A stretch of DNA of 31,037 nt, from contig CANBPJ010000004.1 in NCBI GenBank assembly GCA_947371415.1, positions 1-31,037 of the forward strand. The letters run 5' to 3'. The position numbers and the translations under genes are program-made. This document shows positions 1-7,768 of this stretch, piece by piece (position 1 is the first letter of the stretch; each line of letters starts with the position of its first letter). A model generated the notes under the pieces. The model had not been told where the DNA came from. It searched no databases and saw nothing but the letters and a program-made list of their open reading frames with translations. The DNA comes from Burkholderiaceae bacterium (GTDB lineage: Bacteria; Pseudomonadota; Gammaproteobacteria; Burkholderiales; Burkholderiaceae).

Positions 1-616
1 CCTGGTAGTTTGGATCTGCCATGATGCTTTGGCGTAGCATTTCAAGCACGCCCGTTGTCCATGCATTCGTCTTGGCGAGTGGGATGATTGGGATGATTGC
101 CTGCATGGAGTTGGGGTAGGAGACTGCCCATTGCAAAGCTTGCATGCCCCCCATGGATGCGCCAACTACTGCGACTAGCTTCTTGATCCCGAAGTGATCC
201 GCAATGAGACGGTATTGGCTATTGACCATATCCCGCATATTGAATTCAGGAAACTGAATATTGGGCTGCAATTTGCTGTTGGATGGAGAGGTTGTCAAGC
301 CATTTCCAATGGCATCCGTACAAATCACAAAATACTTATCCGTATCCAATGCTTTACCCGGTCCAATGAGGTAATCAATTCGATGGTGATTGCCGCCAAT
401 TGCGGTGACCATGAGTATGGCATTGCTCTTGTCGGCATTTAAGATTCCCTGAGTTGTATAGGACAGTTCAAAGTCCTTAATAACTGAGCCATTTTCAAGT
501 GCAAAATTACCCTCCGCATAGATTTGATGCTGTGGTTCAGTGGGTTTATGGGCAAATGCGTTGCTGGTGTTAAATACCAGGGCCAGTAAAAGCCCGTTGA
601 TAATGATGCGATGCAT
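1..616 (-). CDS. Exported alpha/beta hydrolase, homoserine O-acetyltransferase-like (3' end beyond window)
   Basis: The reading frame starts at the ATG at 616 and stays open to the window edge (205 codons seen). An AAGGAG Shine-Dalgarno lies about 6 nt upstream of the ATG. The first ~22 residues look like a Sec signal peptide: a basic start (MHR), a hydrophobic stretch (IIINGLLLALVF) and a likely cleavage after AFA. The body matches the MetX/alpha-beta hydrolase pattern, with an early glycine-rich IGGNHH segment, a TDAIGNG segment and a nucleophile elbow GASMGGMQALQW whose Ser is the presumed catalytic residue. MetX enzymes are cytoplasmic, so an exported relative probably hydrolyses esters or amides in the periplasm rather than making methionine; that is inference. 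The acid and His of the triad lie outside the window. Confidence 0.8.
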   Translation of the reverse strand, partial: MHRIIINGLLLALVFNTSNAFAHKPTEPQHQIYAEGNFALENGSVIKDFELSYTTQGILNADKSNAILMVTAIGGNHHRIDYLIGPGKALDTDKYFVICTDAIGNGLTTSPSNSKLQPNIQFPEFNMRDMVNSQYRLIADHFGIKKLVAVVGASMGGMQALQWAVSYPNSMQAIIPIIPLAKTNAWTTGVLEMLRQSIMADPNYQ

Positions 617-661
617 TATTGTCTCCTTATTATTCTTCGATATTTATAACAGGATTTAGAG

Positions 662-1123
662 TTGAGCCATTCATTTGAGTGTCCAGAGTGCGGCAATCCC
701 AGGGGAATGCTTGGGGAGTGTCGTCAGTGCGGCAGCGAACTGCTCCCTTTGCCGCATAGCGATACTTTGGTATTGAATTTAAAATTCGATAGCCCCAGCG
801 CCGAAGCTGCTTTGGACCGGCTAACGATTGCGCTGCGCCGAGCATCAGAAGTAGGCGTTAAGGCGATGATATTGATTCATGGCTATGGAGCTAGCGGTGA
901 GGGCGGACGCATTAAGTGGGTTATTCATGAAGCCCTTGAAAATAATTACTTCTCAGATCGTGTCGATGAATATCATTTTGGCGAAAATGCCGCATTTGGA
1001 AGCGAGGCTTACCATGTGCTTTTACGCAGGCGTCCCGGCCTTAAGGCGCATCTGAAGCACTTTAAGGAGGGTAATGCGGGTATGACTGTTTTATTGCTGG
1101 GATCTCAGTCCAGAATTGCTTAG
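662..1123 (+). CDS. Zinc-ribbon plus Smr-domain protein
   Basis: A 153-residue protein with a TTG start; AGGA sits about 7 nt upstream, and no ATG gives a complete N-terminus. Residues 7-23 form a four-cysteine zinc ribbon (C7, C10, C20, C23). Residues ~37-145 resemble an Smr domain: a strand where DLHG usually occurs (LNLKFDSPS), a helix, then the conserved loop motif HGYGASGEGG, and a C-terminal GNAGMTVLLL strand in place of the usual GGTGATLVLL. Smr domains are nucleases or nucleic-acid binders of MutS2-like and stand-alone types. The DLHG histidine is replaced here by LKFD, so nuclease activity is uncertain while nucleic-acid binding remains plausible. It lies just upstream of three envelope genes on the same strand. 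Confidence 0.7.
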   Translation: MSHSFECPECGNPRGMLGECRQCGSELLPLPHSDTLVLNLKFDSPSAEAALDRLTIALRRASEVGVKAMILIHGYGASGEGGRIKWVIHEALENNYFSDRVDEYHFGENAAFGSEAYHVLLRRRPGLKAHLKHFKEGNAGMTVLLLGSQSRIA

Positions 1124-1167
1124 AATGAGTTATCAAGCAATTTATTCAGCAATAGCGAGGAATGGCA

Positions 1168-1503
1168 ATGACCATGAAAAAACCGATCACAACACATGAT
1201 GACCTCCAGGCTAATTCTGAGCAGCTCATTGGTGACTTCAAAGCATTGATGGCAGATGCAGAGGCGCTAATTCATGCAACTGCAAGTCACGAGGATGGAC
1301 CGCTTAGTGCGATTCGCTCAAAAGCGCTAGACACCCTTAGCAATGCTAAAGAAAGTCTTTCTTCCATTGAGGGTGGCTTATCTGAAAAAGCTAAAGTTGT
1401 TGCAGAAGGTGCTGATGAGTTTGTCCATCGCAATCCTTGGGAGGCGATAGGGGTTGCCGCTGGACTTGGTTTATTAATTGGCTTATTCATCCGTCGTCGC
1501 TAG
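1168..1503 (+). CDS. DUF883 family protein (ElaB/YqjD-like), C-terminal membrane anchor
   Basis: About 111 residues. The start is chosen at the second of three clustered ATGs, because GCGAGG ends at 1160 and so sits about 7 nt from 1168 but only 1 nt from the ATG at 1162. The protein is a long amphipathic helical region (residues ~8-80, rich in A, E, K and S) followed by the family signature HRNPWEAIGVAAGLGLLIGLFI and a terminal Arg-Arg-Arg. This is the ElaB/YqjD/YgaM architecture: an inner-membrane tail anchor with the soluble part in the cytoplasm. The E. coli members associate with ribosomes and are stress or stationary-phase induced; that role is family knowledge and is not visible here. 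The next two genes are its usual partners. Confidence 0.85.
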   Translation: MTMKKPITTHDDLQANSEQLIGDFKALMADAEALIHATASHEDGPLSAIRSKALDTLSNAKESLSSIEGGLSEKAKVVAEGADEFVHRNPWEAIGVAAGLGLLIGLFIRRR

Positions 1504-1509
1504 GTAGTC

Positions 1510-1881
1510 ATGTCACAAGAAAATCTTTTATCTGCCTTAAAGAACCTAGTCTCTACTGGAGCTTCGATTGCGCAGACTCGTTTAGAGTTGATTTCGACCG
1601 ATGTGCAAATCGCACGTGCAAAGTTTCTGAGTCTTCTTGTGATGCTCATTTTCACCTTGTTCTTCCTATTTTTTGGCTTAGTAATGCTAGCCTTGCTCAT
1701 CGTCATCTATAGCTGGGAGAGCGATCGCATGCTGGCACTTAGCTTGCTTACTAGTAGCTTCTTGGCGGTGGGTTGCATTCTGGCATTGGTAGTGATGCGT
1801 GCACTTAAGACTATGCCTAAATTATTTGAGGCAACTATTGCAGAGCTGGCCAAAGATCGCCAGGAACTTACAAAGCGATGA
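1510..1881 (+). CDS. YqjE-type membrane protein (phage-holin-like family)
   Basis: 123 residues starting 6 nt after the DUF883 gene, with no room for its own promoter, so co-transcribed. An amphipathic N-terminal ~35 residues leads into two hydrophobic helices, about residues 38-67 and 77-97, and then a charged cytoplasmic tail ending in KDRQELTKR. This is the YqjE pattern (Pfam phage_holin_3_6). Despite the Pfam name it is a cellular envelope protein and there is no phage context here. Its last 4 nt overlap the start of the next gene (ATGA), suggesting translational coupling. Function is unknown beyond a link to YqjD-like proteins. Confidence 0.8.
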   Translation: MSQENLLSALKNLVSTGASIAQTRLELISTDVQIARAKFLSLLVMLIFTLFFLFFGLVMLALLIVIYSWESDRMLALSLLTSSFLAVGCILALVVMRALKTMPKLFEATIAELAKDRQELTKR

Positions 1882-2159
1882 GTCGTAAGCTAGCAGAACT
1901 AGAGGCAAGACAGAGAGTCTTGCAAGTACGGGTAGCACAAGAGCGTGTGGATTTTTCACAACATTTTGAGCCCATTGAAAAGCCCTTGTCTTGGGCGGAT
2001 AAAAGTATTGACGCTTTCAATTTTATGAAGAGTAGCCCAATTTTATGGACTAGCGCATTTGCTGTGCTGGCTCATTACAAGCCTAAATTGGCCAGCAAGG
2101 TCTTGGCTGTAGGTTGGGGTAGCATGAAACTGCTCAAAAGCGCCAAGAATCTACTGTAA
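1878..2159 (+). CDS. YqjK-like small protein
   Basis: 93 residues overlapping the preceding yqjE-like gene by 4 nt. The N-terminal ~35 residues are strongly charged and helical (MSRKLAELEARQRVLQVR), as in YqjK. They are followed by a moderately hydrophobic segment around residues 55-65 (ILWTSAFAVLAHY) and a basic C-terminus. It is the third gene of the DUF883-YqjE-YqjK trio. I recognise it by position, size and the opening charged helix rather than by a catalytic motif; no enzymatic role is suggested. The stop is only 9 nt from the end of the convergent apt gene. Confidence 0.65.
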   Translation: MSRKLAELEARQRVLQVRVAQERVDFSQHFEPIEKPLSWADKSIDAFNFMKSSPILWTSAFAVLAHYKPKLASKVLAVGWGSMKLLKSAKNLL

Positions 2160-2168
2160 TTTATCTGC

Positions 2169-2687
2169 CTAAGCGACTAAGACTGTCTTATTGGCAATTC
2201 CTTTTTCATTGAGGGTCTGGCTGCCATTCAAGCCTGCAATCTCTAGAAACGTTAAGGCGCCAGCAACTTGAAAACCTGCTTTTTTGAGCAATTGACTGGC
2301 CGCAATGATAGTTCCGCCAGTGGCCAATACATCATCGACTATCAATACCTGAGCACCCTGCGGCAGAGTGGATTGCTGGATTTCAAGTGAGTCAGAGCCG
2401 TATTCCAGGCCATAGGATTCTCGATGGCTAGCCAGGGGTAGCTTATTGGGCTTTCGGGCCAGCGCAAGCCCCTTATGGGCTTGATGAGCCAGGGCGGCAC
2501 CAAAGATGAAGCCACGCGATTCAATGCCTAGAATATGGCTGTAGTTGAACTGCTTGGCCAGACTCTCTAGCTGCAAGACGGCCTCCTTAAATGCGGTTGG
2601 ATTCGCCAAGAGAGGGGAGATGTCCCTAAAGAGAATGCCTGGTTTAGGAAAGTCAGGGATTCCGGGTAGATAATCTATTAAATTCAT
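2169..2687 (-). CDS. apt: Adenine phosphoribosyltransferase
   Basis: 172 residues from the ATG at 2687. An in-frame ATG at 2708 would add seven residues (MFSCLPI) that are not typical of the family. Apt converts adenine and PRPP to AMP in the cytoplasm. The sequence shows FPKPGILFRDI (residues 13-23), ESRGFIFGAAL (55-66) and the PRPP-binding loop VLIVDDVLATGGTI (about 114-127), all characteristic of Apt. The E. coli enzyme is 183 residues, so length is normal. The start codon is only 11 nt from the divergent nucleosidase ATG, so the promoters of the two genes must overlap each other's coding DNA. No Shine-Dalgarno is visible. Confidence 0.93.
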   Translation of the reverse strand: MNLIDYLPGIPDFPKPGILFRDISPLLANPTAFKEAVLQLESLAKQFNYSHILGIESRGFIFGAALAHQAHKGLALARKPNKLPLASHRESYGLEYGSDSLEIQQSTLPQGAQVLIVDDVLATGGTIIAASQLLKKAGFQVAGALTFLEIAGLNGSQTLNEKGIANKTVLVA

Positions 2688-2698
2688 TATTGGCAGAC

Positions 2699-3262
2699 AT
2701 GAAAACACAATTACTTATTATTACCGCATTAGAGTCCGAGCTTGATAAAAGCGTATTGCCTGCTGGTATTGAGATTGTGTATTCGGGAGTTGGCAAGATC
2801 AACGCAACCGCAGCAAGTATTCAAGCAATCCATGAGCTTCAGCCCAAGCGGATCGTGAACTTTGGTACGGTTGGAAAGATTAATCCAGGGTTACAAGGAT
2901 TGGTAGAGATTGGCAAAGTCATACAACGAGACATGATGACGGTGCCACTAGCTCCCCGGGGACAAACCCCGTTTTGTTCCAAGCCATCCGAATATCTCTC
3001 CTTGGGCGGCGAACATATTTGCGGGACTGGCGATAGCTTTGTTACTGCGCATGATCCCTGGTTGGCCTCTCAAGGAGTTGACGTTGTAGATATGGAGCTA
3101 TTTGCGATAGCTAATATTGCTTATCAATTTAATATTCCTTGGCAATCATTTAAATACGTTACAGACGATGCGAATGCAGATTCTGGAAATGAGTGGAAGC
3201 ATCGAGTGAACCATGGTCAAGAACTCTATCTAGAAAAACTCAAAGAGTTGCTGAGTGCCTAA
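2699..3262 (+). CDS. Nucleosidase of the MTA/SAH nucleosidase (PNP/UDP) fold
   Basis: 187 residues from the ATG at 2699; an in-frame TTG at 2690 is less likely. The fold signature is clear: ITALESELD near the N-terminus (the place of the catalytic Glu of MTA/SAH nucleosidase), GVGKINA, NFGTVG, VDMELFAIA (the Met-Glu pair that holds the ribose) and YVTDDAN (the Asp that protonates adenine N7). It is shorter than E. coli MtnN (232 residues) and lacks parts of the usual middle region, so it belongs to a compact branch often named simply nucleosidase. The expected reaction is cleavage of a purine nucleoside such as 5'-methylthioadenosine or S-adenosylhomocysteine, releasing adenine. Its divergent neighbour Apt would recycle that adenine. 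The exact substrate is not certain. Confidence 0.8.
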   Translation: MKTQLLIITALESELDKSVLPAGIEIVYSGVGKINATAASIQAIHELQPKRIVNFGTVGKINPGLQGLVEIGKVIQRDMMTVPLAPRGQTPFCSKPSEYLSLGGEHICGTGDSFVTAHDPWLASQGVDVVDMELFAIANIAYQFNIPWQSFKYVTDDANADSGNEWKHRVNHGQELYLEKLKELLSA

Positions 3263-3289
3263 ATACAGTCTATTCATTTTGCAATAAAT

Positions 3290-4957
3290 ATGAATCCTCA
3301 ACAACCTTGGCTAAAAAACTATCCTGAGGGTGTGCCTCATGAAATTGATTTGGCGGGCCATTCATCGATCGTGGAATTGCTAGAGACTTCTTTTGAAAAA
3401 TACCCCGATCGGATTGCGATTGAGTCAATGGGGCACACATTCACTTATCGTCAACTTGATATTCTCTCGCAAGATTTTGCTGCCTATCTCCAGACCCTGA
3501 GGCTTGATACTGGAGCGCGTATAGCCATCATGTTTCCCAATGTCCCGCAATACTTCATTGCGATGCTGGGTACGCTACGAGCCGGTTTTACGGTAGTCAA
3601 TATCAATCCGCTGTATACGGCCCGCGAGTTGGAGCATCAATTGCGTGATAGTGGCGCATCCGTATTAGCCATATTAGAAAACTTTGCTCATGTGTATCAA
3701 GAGATTAACAAGCAATCGCTAGTAAAAAAAGTGATTGTGAGTAGTTTGGGTGAGGCTCTGGGCCCTAAGGGCGTTATTGTCAATCTGATTGCTCGGCATA
3801 TTAAAAAGCTTGTGCCGCAATGGGACTTTCCTTGTGTCAAATTCAATCAGGCCCTCAAAATTGGTTTTGGACATGGCTTTACTAAGCCAAAACTTGGTTT
3901 AGATGACATTGCCTTTTTGCAATATACGGGTGGAACTACCGGCATCTCCAAAGGGGCCGTTTTATTACACCGAAATATATTGGCTAACATCATTCAAATT
4001 GAGTCCTGGTTGGAGCCGGCCCTACACCATCGACATTTACAGCAACTTGTTTTCCTATGTGCTTTACCAATGACTCACATATTTGCACTCACTGCTTGTG
4101 GAATGTTGGGCGTTCGTAAGGGTGCCAAATTAATTCTGGTTGCCAATCCGCGTGACATCACTGGATTTATTAAGTTATTAATGAGGCATCCTGACATTAA
4201 TATCTTCCCTGGTGTAAATACTTTGTTTCATGCGCTGATACATCGCCCGGAATTTAAATCAGTCAAGCTACCCCATCTTTTAGTTACCATTGGCGGTGGT
4301 ATGGCAGTTCAAAAGAAGACTGCCGATCTCTGGCATAAGTTAACGGGCGTGCCAATTGCCCAAGGCTACGGGCTTTCAGAGACATCACCCGTAGTTTGCG
4401 TGAACACCCCCTTTGCAAAAGAATTCACGGGCTCGATTGGTATGCCCGTTCCCAGCACTGATGTTTTGATATTGGACGATAACGGCAGTGAAGTTCCATT
4501 TGGCACGCCGGGAGAGATTTGCATCAAGGGGCCGCAAGTCATGGCGGGTTATTGGAATAGACCAGAGGAGACTGGGCAATTTATTACCCCAGAAGGGTAT
4601 TTTAAGTCTGGGGATATTGGCATCATGAGCCCTGAAGGTTATGTAAAGATTGTCGATCGCAAGAAAGACATGATTGTGGTTGCCGGCTTTAAGGTATTTC
4701 CCAATGAGATTGAGGAGGTGATTTCATTGATTCCTGGCGTGAGGGAGTGCGCAGTGATCGGATTGCCACACCGTAAGCTGGGGGAGATCGTGAAAGCCTA
4801 TATTGTCAAAGACAAAGATGGCTTAACGGAGGCACAAGTCATTCAGTTTTGCAAAGAACAATTGACCAGTTACAAGCGACCTCGGAAAATAGCCTTTATT
4901 GATGAAATACCAAAATCCAATGTTGGAAAAATTCTACGCCGCCATCTGCGCGACTGA
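3290..4957 (+). CDS. fadD: Long-chain fatty acid--CoA ligase (AMP-forming)
   Basis: 555 residues, close to E. coli FadD (561). It activates fatty acids to acyl-CoA through an acyl-AMP at the inner face of the membrane, feeding beta-oxidation. Motifs in order: the P-loop YTGGTTGISKGAVLLHRN beginning at Tyr212, the A5-type motif QGYGLSETSPV, GYWNRPEET, SGDIG, the hinge VDRKKDMI with Asp456, AGFKVFPNEIEEV, and the near-terminal catalytic Lys547 in SNVGKILRR. All key residues are present. It starts 27 nt after the nucleosidase stop with no obvious terminator between and no clear Shine-Dalgarno. Chain-length preference cannot be read; the overall pattern is FadD rather than short-chain acetyl-CoA synthetase. 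It converges on the next gene with a 7-nt gap. Confidence 0.9.
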   Translation: MNPQQPWLKNYPEGVPHEIDLAGHSSIVELLETSFEKYPDRIAIESMGHTFTYRQLDILSQDFAAYLQTLRLDTGARIAIMFPNVPQYFIAMLGTLRAGFTVVNINPLYTARELEHQLRDSGASVLAILENFAHVYQEINKQSLVKKVIVSSLGEALGPKGVIVNLIARHIKKLVPQWDFPCVKFNQALKIGFGHGFTKPKLGLDDIAFLQYTGGTTGISKGAVLLHRNILANIIQIESWLEPALHHRHLQQLVFLCALPMTHIFALTACGMLGVRKGAKLILVANPRDITGFIKLLMRHPDINIFPGVNTLFHALIHRPEFKSVKLPHLLVTIGGGMAVQKKTADLWHKLTGVPIAQGYGLSETSPVVCVNTPFAKEFTGSIGMPVPSTDVLILDDNGSEVPFGTPGEICIKGPQVMAGYWNRPEETGQFITPEGYFKSGDIGIMSPEGYVKIVDRKKDMIVVAGFKVFPNEIEEVISLIPGVRECAVIGLPHRKLGEIVKAYIVKDKDGLTEAQVIQFCKEQLTSYKRPRKIAFIDEIPKSNVGKILRRHLRD

Positions 4958-4964
4958 TTAAAAA

Positions 4965-5909
4965 TTAAAGGCCACCGCCAAAACGGTACTGCCAAGAAAT
5001 CCCATATAAATCGTAATTATTATTTGTTCGAGAGTAGGCCCCAGTACTAGCTGAAAGCCTAATCGAATTATGTTTATTTACCGGGTATGACATCGTGCTG
5101 CCAAAGCGCCAGTTTTCTTGATTGCCGCTAATGGGATTGCCGTTGAGATAAGACTGGCCACCAGTAAAATACGTAGCATCCACCGAGATCCATGCGGTAT
5201 TCTGGAAATAATAAATCGCATGAGTTTGGGTCGAGTAAACTGGGTTTTGAGATAAGGAGTTGCCACCCATGAAGTCGGTGTTGCTGGTGTAAAAAATTCC
5301 AGCACCTGCTAATTCTAATCTCCATGGGCCAAGAGCCTTGGATACTCCAATCCCTGGTTGGATGAACCAGCGGTTTGCACCTACATTGATCAGTTGATTG
5401 TCATCATATTTACCCCAAGGCACCGATGCTGCGAGACTTGCTCCAATGATGAGATCTTGTTGGTAGTTCTTAAATTGATCCAGCGTTAATGCGGGAGCGC
5501 CATAAAGATTAACTGAGGCTTTAATCAGGGGGTCTGACAAACCTTCCGTACTGGCATTGACTGTACGACCACCAATAGAACTTGATCCAGTTAATTGTCC
5601 ATAGGGAAGCACCAAGGTGAGTTTGCCGGATTGGCCACCTACATCAAAGATATGGGTGAGACTCATCGCTTCGCTGGTGAGGGTGTAGTTACCGCTTTTA
5701 GCTTGTGCTACACCGGCGCTGAGAAAGTTAATGCCAATCGGCGCATTGGAATAGGTGCGCGCCTCGATTTCTTGGCCATACGATGGCGGTACCAGAAGGA
5801 ACGTCAATCCAAGCAATAGATTGAATGCTATTGAAGCTCTATGTAAAAGACGCAAAGAGGGCTTCAGACGATTCAAAACCTTATTTGCTAGATTGAGATT
5901 TACTGCCAA
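4965..5909 (-). CDS. Outer-membrane transporter-like beta-barrel protein (phenol MetA-pathway family)
   Basis: 314 residues if started at the TTG at 5909; a second in-frame TTG at 5876 would give 303. A hydrophobic signal region (FNLLLGLTFLLVPPSYGQ) ends about residue 45-46 of the long form, so the mature protein begins near QEIEA. The rest is rich in alternating polar/aromatic strands (GKLTLVLPYGQ, DLIIGASLAASVPWG, RWFIQPGIGVSKALG, TAWISVDATYFTGG) and ends in WQYRFGGGL, consistent with an outer-membrane barrel. The pattern fits the family annotated 'transporter / MetA-pathway of phenol degradation'. No phenol-degradation genes are nearby, so substrate is open. It overlaps the 3' end of the upstream membrane-protein gene by 29 nt in the long form, pointing to co-expression. 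Confidence 0.7.
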   Translation of the reverse strand: MAVNLNLANKVLNRLKPSLRLLHRASIAFNLLLGLTFLLVPPSYGQEIEARTYSNAPIGINFLSAGVAQAKSGNYTLTSEAMSLTHIFDVGGQSGKLTLVLPYGQLTGSSSIGGRTVNASTEGLSDPLIKASVNLYGAPALTLDQFKNYQQDLIIGASLAASVPWGKYDDNQLINVGANRWFIQPGIGVSKALGPWRLELAGAGIFYTSNTDFMGGNSLSQNPVYSTQTHAIYYFQNTAWISVDATYFTGGQSYLNGNPISGNQENWRFGSTMSYPVNKHNSIRLSASTGAYSRTNNNYDLYGISWQYRFGGGL

Positions 5910-6420
5910 AGAGTATCTCTAGTGTCGCTGAACTACCGATGGCCAATTTAAAGCCTACTAGCAATAAATAAGGCCAGACAATAAGCCAATAGACGATCGA
6001 CATGGCCACTACATGTAGTGGGTTGGATCTACCAAAGTCGGCCATAGAAGAGATGAAGTCCTTGCCATGAATAAGTCCATGAATCCCCGCTTCAAGATAA
6101 TTCAAGATCAAAACTACCACCAAATACACAAGAGACTCCAAGATGAGGGAGATCACAATACCATTTTTTTTGTTAACCTGAATTGGAATGATGGCTTGTC
6201 CAATCAGCATAAATTTAGCGCAGAGAGCTGCTTTAATTAGGGAAAAACCAAAGATGGTTAAAGGAATGGGTCTTTCATCTAATGAAGTAGCAGCCAGAAA
6301 TGCTAAAGCACAAAACCAAATCCCAAAATAAATGGAGAGTTGTAGGGCTTTTGCAATTTCCTCTTTTAGCTTTGCTTTAAAGCTAGGGGGATGCTTAGGC
6401 GATGCTTGGGTGCTATTCAT
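5881..6420 (-). CDS. Uncharacterised four-helix inner-membrane protein
   Basis: 179 residues; I do not recognise the family. Four hydrophobic segments can be placed at about residues 28-46 (LSIYFGIWFCALAFLAATS), 53-78 (PLTIFGFSLIKAALCAKFML), 90-108 and 135-158 (VVAMSIVYWLIVWPYLLLVG). Both termini are polar and probably cytoplasmic, with a Lys-rich N-terminal stretch. It is the first gene of a two-gene unit with the outer-membrane transporter-like protein, the reading frames overlapping. No catalytic or metal-binding motif is visible. Confidence 0.65.
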   Translation of the reverse strand: MNSTQASPKHPPSFKAKLKEEIAKALQLSIYFGIWFCALAFLAATSLDERPIPLTIFGFSLIKAALCAKFMLIGQAIIPIQVNKKNGIVISLILESLVYLVVVLILNYLEAGIHGLIHGKDFISSMADFGRSNPLHVVAMSIVYWLIVWPYLLLVGFKLAIGSSATLEILFGSKSQSSK

Positions 6421-6459
6421 TAATAGATTCTAAAAAGATTGAGTACTTGCTTAGATGTG

Positions 6460-7761
6460 CTAACAGTTACTGCACGAACTTGCTGCTTCAACAGGAGCAG
6501 GCTCATTGGTATAGCGAGCAATAAATGCATGCTTACTTTTCAGTGGTAATTGAATCCAAACAAAGTGACCAGAACCGGGGGCCACATCGATTGCTTCACC
6601 TTTCAGGTTCCACATAGCATCTAGGACCATATCCTGATTACCTTCTGGCTCAATGATTTCTAATTTGTCGCCAATAGAAAAACGATTCTTCACATCGACC
6701 TTTACTCGGCCTGAAGCTTCGTCAATTTCTAATGTTTCACCAACATAAAGGCTTCTACCAGACAGAGAATGGCCACGCATATAGAGTTGGTACTCTTTGT
6801 CGTGATGACGCTCATAAAACCCATCGGTATAACCACGATTTGCAAGGCCCTCTAAATTGCCAATCAGAGACATGTTCATGGGGCGACCAGCAACTGCATC
6901 ATCAATCGCCGTGCGGTAAGCCTGGCAAGTGCGTGAAACGTAATAGGGGGATTTGGTGCGACCCTCAATCTTGAAAGAATCCACGCCCATCTTGGTTAAT
7001 CTCTCGATATGCTCAATGGCACGAAGGTCTTTGGAGTTCATGATGTAGGTGCCATGCTCATCTTCTTCCATTGGCATCAAATCATCTGGCCTTCTGGCTT
7101 CCTGCAGCAGAACCACATCGCCACTCGTATTTTGTTGGCCAGGCTTGACTTTGTAATCCCAGCGGCAGGCATTAGTGCAGGCGCCCTGATTAGAGTCCCG
7201 ATGTGACATGTAGCCAGAGAGTAAGCAGCGGCCTGAGTAGGCAATACACAAAGCACCATGAACAAATACCTCTAATTCCATCTCTGGACAGTCTTGTCGT
7301 ACCTCTTCAATTTCATCAAAGGAGAGTTCGCGCGACAAAATTACTCGGCTAATGCCAACGGAGCGCCAAAATTTAGCGGAGGCACCATTCACAGTATTGG
7401 CTTGCACCGACAAATGAATTGGCATATCTGGCCAAGCTTCTCTAGCCATCATGATGAGGCCGGGATCAGACATGATGATTGCATCTGGTTTCAGCGCAAT
7501 CACTGGATCCATGTCTTTAATATAGGTGCGCGTCTTTCCACCATGAGGTAATAAATTGGAGACGAGGAAAAACTTCTTGCCTAGTGCGTGGGCTGTATCG
7601 ATACCCTCTTTGAGTGTCTCTATCTTTCCGAAGTCGTTATTACGCACTCGAAGTGAGTATCGTGGTTGCCCGGCATAAATGGCATCTGCACCAAAATCAA
7701 AGGCGGTACGCAGCATAGAGAGGCTGCCGGCTGGGGCTAGAAGTTCTGGAATCTTAGTCAT
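6460..7761 (-). CDS. trhP: tRNA 5-hydroxyuridine modification protein TrhP (U32 peptidase family, YegQ)
   Basis: 433 residues; close along its length to E. coli YegQ/TrhP (453). TrhP with its partner makes 5-hydroxyuridine at wobble U34 of tRNAs using prephenate. The opening PELLAPAGSL, YAGQPRYSLRVRNNDF and HLSVQANTVN segments are the family core. The U32 signature EVFVHGALCIAYSGRC is intact. Cys172, Cys179, Cys195 and Cys199 are placed to hold the iron-sulfur cluster known in this family. EDEHGTYIMNSKDLRAI and KIEGRTKSPYYVSRT follow, then a C-terminal beta domain. The tail ends in CSNC, a CxxC not present in the E. coli protein as I recall it. No Shine-Dalgarno precedes the ATG; a -10-like TAAAAT ends 7 nt before it. 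Confidence 0.92.
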   Translation of the reverse strand: MTKIPELLAPAGSLSMLRTAFDFGADAIYAGQPRYSLRVRNNDFGKIETLKEGIDTAHALGKKFFLVSNLLPHGGKTRTYIKDMDPVIALKPDAIIMSDPGLIMMAREAWPDMPIHLSVQANTVNGASAKFWRSVGISRVILSRELSFDEIEEVRQDCPEMELEVFVHGALCIAYSGRCLLSGYMSHRDSNQGACTNACRWDYKVKPGQQNTSGDVVLLQEARRPDDLMPMEEDEHGTYIMNSKDLRAIEHIERLTKMGVDSFKIEGRTKSPYYVSRTCQAYRTAIDDAVAGRPMNMSLIGNLEGLANRGYTDGFYERHHDKEYQLYMRGHSLSGRSLYVGETLEIDEASGRVKVDVKNRFSIGDKLEIIEPEGNQDMVLDAMWNLKGEAIDVAPGSGHFVWIQLPLKSKHAFIARYTNEPAPVEAASSCSNC

Positions 7762-7768
7762 AAGGGCT

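Noticed and set aside
194..442. Plus-strand open frame of 82 codons
   Set aside because: It is fully antisense to the alpha/beta hydrolase, which has a signal peptide, a Shine-Dalgarno and a nucleophile elbow; the antisense frame has no recognisable features.
1510..1881. Phage holin gene
   Set aside because: The Pfam name is misleading: the protein is YqjE-like and sits in the DUF883-YqjE-YqjK trio with no endolysin or phage genes nearby.
4965..5909. A phenol-degradation function
   Set aside because: The family label mentions phenol but no catabolic genes accompany it; only an outer-membrane transporter-like fold is supported.
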